The notes below the pieces were generated by a model, which was given only the letters and a program-made list of their open reading frames with translations, was not told the DNA's origin and did no database searches. Shown piece by piece: positions 58,576 to 64,000 of a DNA stretch of 64,000 nt. A program made the translations under genes and the position numbers. Each line of letters begins with the position of its first letter. Positions within the stretch are counted from its first letter, which is position 1. The stretch is taken from assembly GCA_963700895.1 (NCBI GenBank), contig CAVOZI010000014.1, forward strand, positions 1-64,000. Reading direction: 5' to 3'. This DNA comes from Anderseniella sp963700895 (lineage in GTDB: Bacteria; Pseudomonadota; Alphaproteobacteria; Rhizobiales; Aestuariivirgaceae).

Positions 58576-61500
58576 TTAGCCTGCAATAGCCGCTTCTAAA
58601 ATTGGTAATGCAGTGGTCAGACCTGCTAGCTCAGCCTGCTCCTTGAGCATGCATAGTTCCGAGACGGTTGCTTCGCTCTTGTTGCCCTGGTTGACCTTTG
58701 CCAAAGCTCGTGCCCGTCTGATCATGAAGTTTGCCCACTCCAAAGGCTGTGACTGCGTATAGAGCTCTAGCCGATCTGCATGCCGCTGCACCGACTGCCA
58801 CTCCTGTCTCAAAACGGCGTCATCAATCGCGATCTCTGAGAACCAAAGGTAGTTGTGAGCCACGCAGCCCGTGCCCAAAATTTCTTCTGCCTCCCGTAAA
58901 AACTCAGCGCGTTCCTGTTGATCAGCAGATACAGCTGCGCAAGTGCCTAGAACGGTTGGTCCAATGAATGTCATGCCAACTTTACGAATTGCCGCAAGTG
59001 CTTCTCCGGCGTATCTGCGGGCGTCATCAAGCCTGTCTTGCTTTTGTTTCACAAGCGCGAGTGTCCTCAGGGTCTGACCAAGGAAACTACTGGAGCTCAT
59101 AGATCTTGCAAGATCGGCAGCCTCCATCAAAGACGTCTCGGAATCTTCCAAATCGCCGAGCTCGTAATTCATGATGCCGGCTAGCATTTTCCCGAACAAC
59201 AGCGCTCGGTTATTGCGCACTTCTGTGGCCATCGCCTGCACATCCCGTGCATTACGCAAGGCCTTCCTAAACTCCATCAAGTGGATTCTCGACCAGCCAA
59301 TCATGTGAAGATTAGCCACTTCAAGCTGACCAAATCCGTGTTGCTGACAAAGGTCGACACATGCTTTGAATCGCTCACATGCCGTTTTCATATGGCCTCT
59401 GAGATAGTGCGCATCAGCAAGCCCACTCAGCGCTCTTGCCTGGGCCTCAGGGGATTGAATTTTCTCAGCAAGCTCTAAGGATTTCTCGTGCTCGGCCATA
59501 CATTCATCAATGCGACCCAGCGGGAAACACAGATTGCCACGCAGATAATGAATATAGGCAAGTTCAGATTCGAGAGCTTCTTGCGTCGCTAACCGTTGGG
59601 CCTCATCGAGTGCCTCAAATGCGGGTGCCTGGCGATCAGCAATGCGAAGTGCCGCGGCAAGCCCGCTTAGAGCTTTGGTTCTACGTTGATTGTCTGGGGC
59701 ACATTCAGCTGCCGCTTCGAAGGCTTCGATTGCTTCTTCAGTGGCCCGTGTGCTGAGCCGCGCATCGCCCAACACGCAATAGAGATCGCAGAAGTCGAAC
59801 TTTTCGACGGCCAGTTCCAAGCCTCTATGGCAAAGCGAAATCGCGCTTTCAAAGTGGAGAGCCTCGGCCTGGTTTCGTGCCGCTCCAAGGTATGCTTCGG
59901 CCGCTGTCGCGTCTCCGGCTCGATCGAGGTGCTGAGCATAGAGAACCAGGTCGCGATCTCGATACCAGTAGGCTGCCTTCTCATGCAGCCTGCTTCGATT
60001 AGCCTTCAGCAGAGAGGAATAGACACCATCCCTGACAAGCGCGTGCGAGAACAGGAAGGCATCACCATCTGGTCGGATCAGATAGCGATCGATGAGGTGC
60101 TTGCAATCATATGCTCCGTTCTCCGTGACATGTCGGAGAGCCTCCAGACTGAATCTCTGGCCAAGAGTCGCTGCAGCCTGAATAGCCAGTTTGTCTGCTG
60201 GGTCGAGGGCATCCACGCGCGCTTGCACGATGCTTTGAATCGATCCTGGTACTGTACCTTCAGTCGCAGTTTCCGCTCCACGTAACAACTGTTCGAGAAA
60301 CAGCGGGTTTCCATCAGCCCGCTCGACGCAGGCCTTGGCAAACTTGTCAGTCGCGTCGAAGAATTTGCAGGCCAAGGCAATGGCATCGGCATGGCGCAAC
60401 GGACGCAAGTCTACAGTGATGATCGGTGTCGAGCCCGTCGTTGCCCTCCAGGCATCGCCGATCTGATCTCCTTCAAGGCGAGAGGTCATCACAAGAACGA
60501 CGGGGGAGTCCAAAATTACCTCTGTCAGGCTTGCAAGATGGTCAAGCACAAGCTTGTCGGCCCAATGAACATCCTCGATGATCAGCAACAGCTTGTTGTG
60601 CTGACTGAGGTGGGTAACGATGCTAGCAACGGTTTCGCACTTGCCCTGATTGCGCCGGACGTTGTCCATGGCACTGTACAAGGACCGGAGCTCGAGCGGT
60701 TGCGGTAGCCCCAGCAAATCATTCAGGAAGACGACGTGATCCTTGCCAATGACATTGTCCCTGAGTGCTGCTCCGACAGCCGAGGTCAGCTCACCTTCAC
60801 TGGATGATGAGGATACGGAGAGCAGACCGCGGGTTATCGATCGAATGGCATCCTGGCCCTTGCCCGCGCCAAAATCCAAAACCAGCGCACGATGACAGTC
60901 AAAGCCTTGTTGTGAGGCTAGTCGTTCAATTTCTTCGGTAATCCTTGTCTTACCGATACCAGCCTCTCCTCGGAGGTAGATGACGTGACCCGCCTGCGTC
61001 TGTGCCGTAGCTTCAAGAACAGCCCTGAGTTGCTGCAATTCGGCTTGCCGCCCAACAAACGGACGCGAAATTGCTGGGCCGTCCGTACCGGTTAGTTCGA
61101 TTACCCGGAATGCCTTTACGGGTTTGGAGATTCCCTTCAGCGATAGATGTCCAACGTCCTCCGCACGAAACCTGCTATCAACAGCTTGCATGACCAACTC
61201 GGAAACAAGAGTCTCATTTGGTCCGGCCTTGTCGGTAAGACGGGATGCCAGATTTACGGACTCACCTGTCACCGTGTAGCTCTCATTGGAGCCAACACCG
61301 CTTGCTATGACCTGGCCGCTTGCAACGCCGATGTGTACCTGGATATCACGGCCAACAGCTTGGGATACCGCTGGCATGGTTTCGTGAATTGCAGCCGCGG
61401 TCCGCACCGCACGCTCAGGGTCATTCCCATGCGAGACAGGGGCTCCAAACACGGCCATAACGCTATCGCCGATGTGCTTGTCAACGCTGCCGCCAAAACT

Positions 61501-61887
61501 TTTGATAATCTCGTCAACCGCATCGAAATAGGCGGTCAGCATGGCATGAGTTGACTCGGCATCCATCTCGCCAGTCAGCTTCGTGTAACCGCAAATATCC
61601 GCGAAGAGCACGGTAACTTGCCGTCGCTCACCCAGCTTAACGGTCTCAGATTCATGTCCCGGCTCTGATACAGGGACAGCCCGTTGCTTGCTGCCTGCCT
61701 GCCTGCCATTGAGGTCAGCGATGGCCCGAAGCAATTTCTTGCGCGGCCCCATGGCAAGCCCGAGCTCACGCAGGTCTTGCTCATTGAGCTCACCGGCAGC
61801 CTCGAGGTCGATCTCGTTGTCGACGAACGCTTGGTGGTGTTCGCCCAGTCCCAACCGTTCCAACCATCGTTTGACTTCATCGGTCAT
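58576..61887 (-). CDS. Large signalling protein: SAM domain, class III cyclase, AAA-type ATPase and TPR
   Basis: An 1103-residue protein. Residues 1-60 form a SAM domain (VKRWLERLGLGEHHQAFVDN). Residues ~85-270 form a cyclase catalytic domain (VTVLFADICGYTKLTGEMD, KHIGDSVMAVFGAP). FVGRQAELQQL starts an AAA/NB-ARC-like ATPase with Walker A GEAGIGKTR and Walker B LLLIIEDVHWAD. The C-terminal ~500 residues are TPR-like helices. Such proteins may couple ligand or protein binding to cAMP synthesis, but targets are unknown. ATG 61887. It is monocistronic. Confidence 0.9.
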   Translation of the reverse strand: MTDEVKRWLERLGLGEHHQAFVDNEIDLEAAGELNEQDLRELGLAMGPRKKLLRAIADLNGRQAGSKQRAVPVSEPGHESETVKLGERRQVTVLFADICGYTKLTGEMDAESTHAMLTAYFDAVDEIIKSFGGSVDKHIGDSVMAVFGAPVSHGNDPERAVRTAAAIHETMPAVSQAVGRDIQVHIGVASGQVIASGVGSNESYTVTGESVNLASRLTDKAGPNETLVSELVMQAVDSRFRAEDVGHLSLKGISKPVKAFRVIELTGTDGPAISRPFVGRQAELQQLRAVLEATAQTQAGHVIYLRGEAGIGKTRITEEIERLASQQGFDCHRALVLDFGAGKGQDAIRSITRGLLSVSSSSSEGELTSAVGAALRDNVIGKDHVVFLNDLLGLPQPLELRSLYSAMDNVRRNQGKCETVASIVTHLSQHNKLLLIIEDVHWADKLVLDHLASLTEVILDSPVVLVMTSRLEGDQIGDAWRATTGSTPIITVDLRPLRHADAIALACKFFDATDKFAKACVERADGNPLFLEQLLRGAETATEGTVPGSIQSIVQARVDALDPADKLAIQAAATLGQRFSLEALRHVTENGAYDCKHLIDRYLIRPDGDAFLFSHALVRDGVYSSLLKANRSRLHEKAAYWYRDRDLVLYAQHLDRAGDATAAEAYLGAARNQAEALHFESAISLCHRGLELAVEKFDFCDLYCVLGDARLSTRATEEAIEAFEAAAECAPDNQRRTKALSGLAAALRIADRQAPAFEALDEAQRLATQEALESELAYIHYLRGNLCFPLGRIDECMAEHEKSLELAEKIQSPEAQARALSGLADAHYLRGHMKTACERFKACVDLCQQHGFGQLEVANLHMIGWSRIHLMEFRKALRNARDVQAMATEVRNNRALLFGKMLAGIMNYELGDLEDSETSLMEAADLARSMSSSSFLGQTLRTLALVKQKQDRLDDARRYAGEALAAIRKVGMTFIGPTVLGTCAAVSADQQERAEFLREAEEILGTGCVAHNYLWFSEIAIDDAVLRQEWQSVQRHADRLELYTQSQPLEWANFMIRRARALAKVNQGNKSEATVSELCMLKEQAELAGLTTALPILEAAIAG

Positions 61888-62168
61888 CGTCAGCCCTTAT
61901 CGATCAACTACAATCATTACAGATGATCTGGCGTGACGCTAGCAGAGCTCGACTTGTCTCACGGCTATTGCTCAATGTCTGCAGAGGGTCAACTTCGGCC
62001 GGTTTCGCTCTTTCCCGAGAATGTCTCCTGTTGCACCAAAAGCAGACCTCACCGCCGCTGCAAAAAGAGGCTTCTACACGGGCAATTCCTTGTTGAACCT
62101 GTGCGATGGGTACTACAACCACCTGAAAGACAACTTCGCTCAAAATTCCACGTGTACACGAGTGGTTT

Positions 62169-62414
62169 TCAGACTGGCGGCCTGGCATCCGGTCTGGCCC
62201 AGACCTTTGACGAGGTCGGGGAGTTCCGGAAGCCGCACCGGGTACAGCGGAGGCGATCAGCGACATTGGGCACAGGCAACCCGTCTGGCAACTTGATGCT
62301 GTTTGGATCGACGTACTCATGCCGGTTGCAATTCATGCAGCCGATCTCCAGTGCTTTGCCGTGGCGGCGGAGGTCACCCATCGTGACGGGGGCAGGGTCA
62401 TGGAAATCAGACAT
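62169..62414 (-). CDS. Zinc-ribbon protein, 81 aa
   Basis: Two CxxC pairs (IGCMNCNRHEYVDP and RLRCTRCGFRNSP) suggest a zinc ribbon. The N-terminus is SDFHDPAPVTMGDLRRHG. It resembles small Rhizobiales proteins of unknown role. ATG 62414 is chosen; an in-frame ATG lies at 62423. It is in the 690-base space between the large cyclase and the DUF3987 gene. Confidence 0.65.
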   Translation of the reverse strand: MSDFHDPAPVTMGDLRRHGKALEIGCMNCNRHEYVDPNSIKLPDGLPVPNVADRLRCTRCGFRNSPTSSKVWARPDARPPV

Positions 62415-62473
62415 GATGACCATGTTGGCAGAGGATCGGAGCCACCTCAATCAGCACACCGACCCCATGCTCA

Positions 62474-62546
62474 AAAACCGGTTAAACTGGTAAAAACCTC
62501 AAGGCAGCAGGGCCAGGGGGAGGTTTTTGAGGGTTTAACCGGTTTT
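62474..62546. repeat. Two nested inverted repeats near the DUF3987 gene
   Basis: The outer arms (AAAACCGGTTAAAC, 62474-62487, and its exact complement at 62533-62546) are 14 bp. The inner arms (AAAAACCTC at 62492-62500 and GAGGTTTTT at 62520-62528) are 9 bp. The centre is GC-rich. It lies about 30 bases after the DUF3987 stop on the minus strand, so it could be a terminator, an operator or a replication/transfer site. Confidence 0.6.
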
Positions 62547-62577
62547 CTCGCACTGGGTCGGGGTTCGAGTTACCCGG

Positions 62578-64000
62578 TCATGCGGCGTTCTCGAAGGCAC
62601 CCAAAATAGCCGGGTTCACCTGGTAACGCTTGCTAGGGCGCCCACCCTGCGGACCAGAAGACAGGGCAATTCGTCGGATAATGTCAGCCTCCTCCAGGAT
62701 CGACGTCGCCTTGTCCACCTCCTTGGCCGATTTCAGCCCCTTCCGGTTCAGCTTGTAGACGTCGCTGGAGGAGAACTCGCTCCAGCCACGCTCCCGGATA
62801 AGCCTCACCAGGGATCGGGCTGCTTTCTCTTCCTCACTCTCAGAGGCTTCCGCATATGCCCGCTTTGCCATTGGCAGAATGTACCGCTCCATCAGCAAGA
62901 CGGCCCGGCCGAAGCGATCGGCATCTATACCTGCAGGCTCGGGTCCGCTGCCACAAGCCCACTCCATGTAGGCCAGGACCAGCGACAACCGGGCTGCGGT
63001 TCCCGGCAACTTGCCAATGAACGAGCACAGCAAGCCATCCGCCTGGCTTTCCCATTCACGAACCCTCATCCGCAAGTCATCCATCAATGACTTTGCGCCC
63101 TCATCGAACAGCACCCTGCCGTAGACGCTGCCTCCGTCCCCGGACGGGATCATGTTCAGCTTCAGGAGTTGCCGGATGGAGCGGCGGATGAAGATTTCAT
63201 CCAGCCCGGTTCGAGGCCTTTTCATCGGCGCCGGGTTCGGCCAGATGGGCATCAGCCTTGCCGTCAGCCCGTCATCGTCCTGGCTGAGCAGCTCCTTCAG
63301 CCGGTCGGGCTGGATACCGCCGGTGACGCCGACGCTGAGATGCTGGACATAGACCGGTTCGCGGTTGATGCGCTGCTGGGTGTAGCTGCGACCACCATAG
63401 GCTTCCAGCCAGAACGGCCGGTCCGAGCCACCACCGGAATAGCGCGTCATCGACTGGAGCCAGCCCGACATCTCGTCACGGAACAGCAGCACACCCTTCG
63501 GCTGCCTGGACAGGATGAGGGCCAGTTTCTCGATGGTGGCATCGGTCACCGACAGGCTGGGAAGGTGAGGCTCGGGACCTGGATGGGCAGCATCGGGCTT
63601 GCCCGGGGCCTCCTTGCCGGCATCAAGTGCCTTCCTGGCATCCTCTTTCCACTTCGCACCTGCAATCTTGGCCACCTCAGCCTTCTGGCGCCACTCGGCC
63701 AGTGCCTCCTCGACATCCGCCCGCAGTTCACCCTCCACCTGCTTGAGAGGAGACAGGACGGCATCCATCGCAGGTGACTTGCTGCTCGACGGAAGCCCGA
63801 TCAGCATCGACCACAGCACCGGTGGTTCACACCACCCGTCCCATGGCGACACCCAGCGGGCATTTCCGATAAGGCTCGCAAAAACCGTGAAAACCGTGAA
63901 AACCACGTAGTCAGGCGGTGCAGCCTTGCAGTCGGCGGCATCCCGGACCCATTTCGCCCACGCCGGGCTGAAGACCTCGTCCAGAGGAAGGTGCGGCGGT
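62578..64000 (-). CDS. DUF3987-domain protein, 5' end outside the window
   Basis: The frame is open to the window edge; about 474 residues are visible. DUF3987 features include FTVFASLIGN, PPVLWSMLIGLPSSSKSPAM (P-loop-like position, G-x5-K-S), LLFRDEMSGWLQSM and GGRSYTQQRIN. Proteins of this family are found on phages, plasmids and integrated elements and are thought to be helicase/primase-like. A GTGAAAACC tandem repeat (encoding VFTVFTVF) lies near 63880-63905. The C-terminus has a winged-helix-like region (SDVYKLNRKGLKSAKEVDKA). The upstream part lies beyond 64000. Confidence 0.85.
   Translation of the reverse strand, partial: PPHLPLDEVFSPAWAKWVRDAADCKAAPPDYVVFTVFTVFASLIGNARWVSPWDGWCEPPVLWSMLIGLPSSSKSPAMDAVLSPLKQVEGELRADVEEALAEWRQKAEVAKIAGAKWKEDARKALDAGKEAPGKPDAAHPGPEPHLPSLSVTDATIEKLALILSRQPKGVLLFRDEMSGWLQSMTRYSGGGSDRPFWLEAYGGRSYTQQRINREPVYVQHLSVGVTGGIQPDRLKELLSQDDDGLTARLMPIWPNPAPMKRPRTGLDEIFIRRSIRQLLKLNMIPSGDGGSVYGRVLFDEGAKSLMDDLRMRVREWESQADGLLCSFIGKLPGTAARLSLVLAYMEWACGSGPEPAGIDADRFGRAVLLMERYILPMAKRAYAEASESEEEKAARSLVRLIRERGWSEFSSSDVYKLNRKGLKSAKEVDKATSILEEADIIRRIALSSGPQGGRPSKRYQVNPAILGAFENAA

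Larger units (their letters stand above)
47153..64000. mobile_element. Left part of a tRNA-Leu-integrated element, at least 16.8 kb
   Basis: The element begins at the tRNA-Leu fragment with a tyrosine integrase adjacent and pointing inward. Gene content changes sharply here: a resolvase, DUF5681 and DUF3987 proteins, duplicated small cassettes, cyclases and many AT-richer intergenic regions. No second copy of the tRNA repeat is in the window, so the right end lies beyond 64000. I see no conjugation or phage structural genes, so mode of transfer is unknown. Confidence 0.75.

Noticed and set aside
62555..62580. T-loop-like GGTTCGAGT suggesting a tRNA or att copy
   Set aside because: Flanking bases do not form a T-arm stem and no other tRNA part is present.

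Overview
The window looks like chromosome of a GC-rich alphaproteobacterium, most likely a marine or soil member of the Hyphomicrobiales (Rhizobiales). This is inferred from the gene families present: two DUF1194 proteins, a small RlpA, an Omp25/31-type porin, cyclases with TolB-like and TPR regions, and DddP- and DddQ/L-type DMSP lyase homologues. No rRNA gene is present to fix the taxonomy.

1-9.5 kb: the end of a DCC-family gene, an ornithine/lysine decarboxylase with a long structured leader, an EamA exporter, a glutathione S-transferase, a PhnD-like binding protein, and an oligopeptide-type ABC operon without its own binding protein. The ABC ATPase carries a C-terminal helix-hairpin-helix domain. 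9.5-17.7 kb: N-methyl/betaine catabolism, with a DUF1194 protein, two tandem dimethylglycine/sarcosine-dehydrogenase-like flavoproteins, an enolase-superfamily enzyme and a DddP-like M24 protein. 17.8-19.4 kb: three unknown genes.

19.4-21.3 kb is the most unusual locus. A minus-strand operon encodes a Tat-type secreted protein made of fifteen G-K-G-S hexamers, an HPr-kinase-like protein and a PqqD-like protein. It looks like an undescribed peptide- or protein-modification system. Next come a cupin DMSP-lyase homologue and a YeeE transporter interrupted by a stop codon.

23.9-37 kb: two trimethylamine-dehydrogenase-like flavoproteins flank a LysR/DoxX/VOC module and a methyltransferase. The second flavoprotein ends a seven-gene operon with a polyamine-type ABC transporter, a DUF1194 protein and an ornithine-cyclodeaminase homologue. 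Together with 9.5-17.7 kb this points to uptake and demethylation of methylated amines, betaines or DMSP. 37.3-47.1 kb: moaA, a Gly/Asn-rich secreted protein with an IS3 element inserted just upstream, VOC, SDR, RlpA, a diaminopropionate-lyase/SDR/agmatinase operon, an EamA exporter and an unknown gene.

47.15-64 kb: the left part of an integrative element. It starts at a 3' fragment of tRNA-Leu next to a tyrosine integrase and runs past the window end. It carries a porin, a resolvase, two adenylate cyclases plus a cyclase remnant, an alpha/beta hydrolase, TPR and GYD proteins, a duplicated 51-residue gene cassette, a zinc-ribbon protein and a DUF3987 protein.

Three genes between 5.7 and 14.4 kb each become intact if one base is removed. 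Because all three are single-base insertions, sequencing or assembly error is at least as likely as real mutation.
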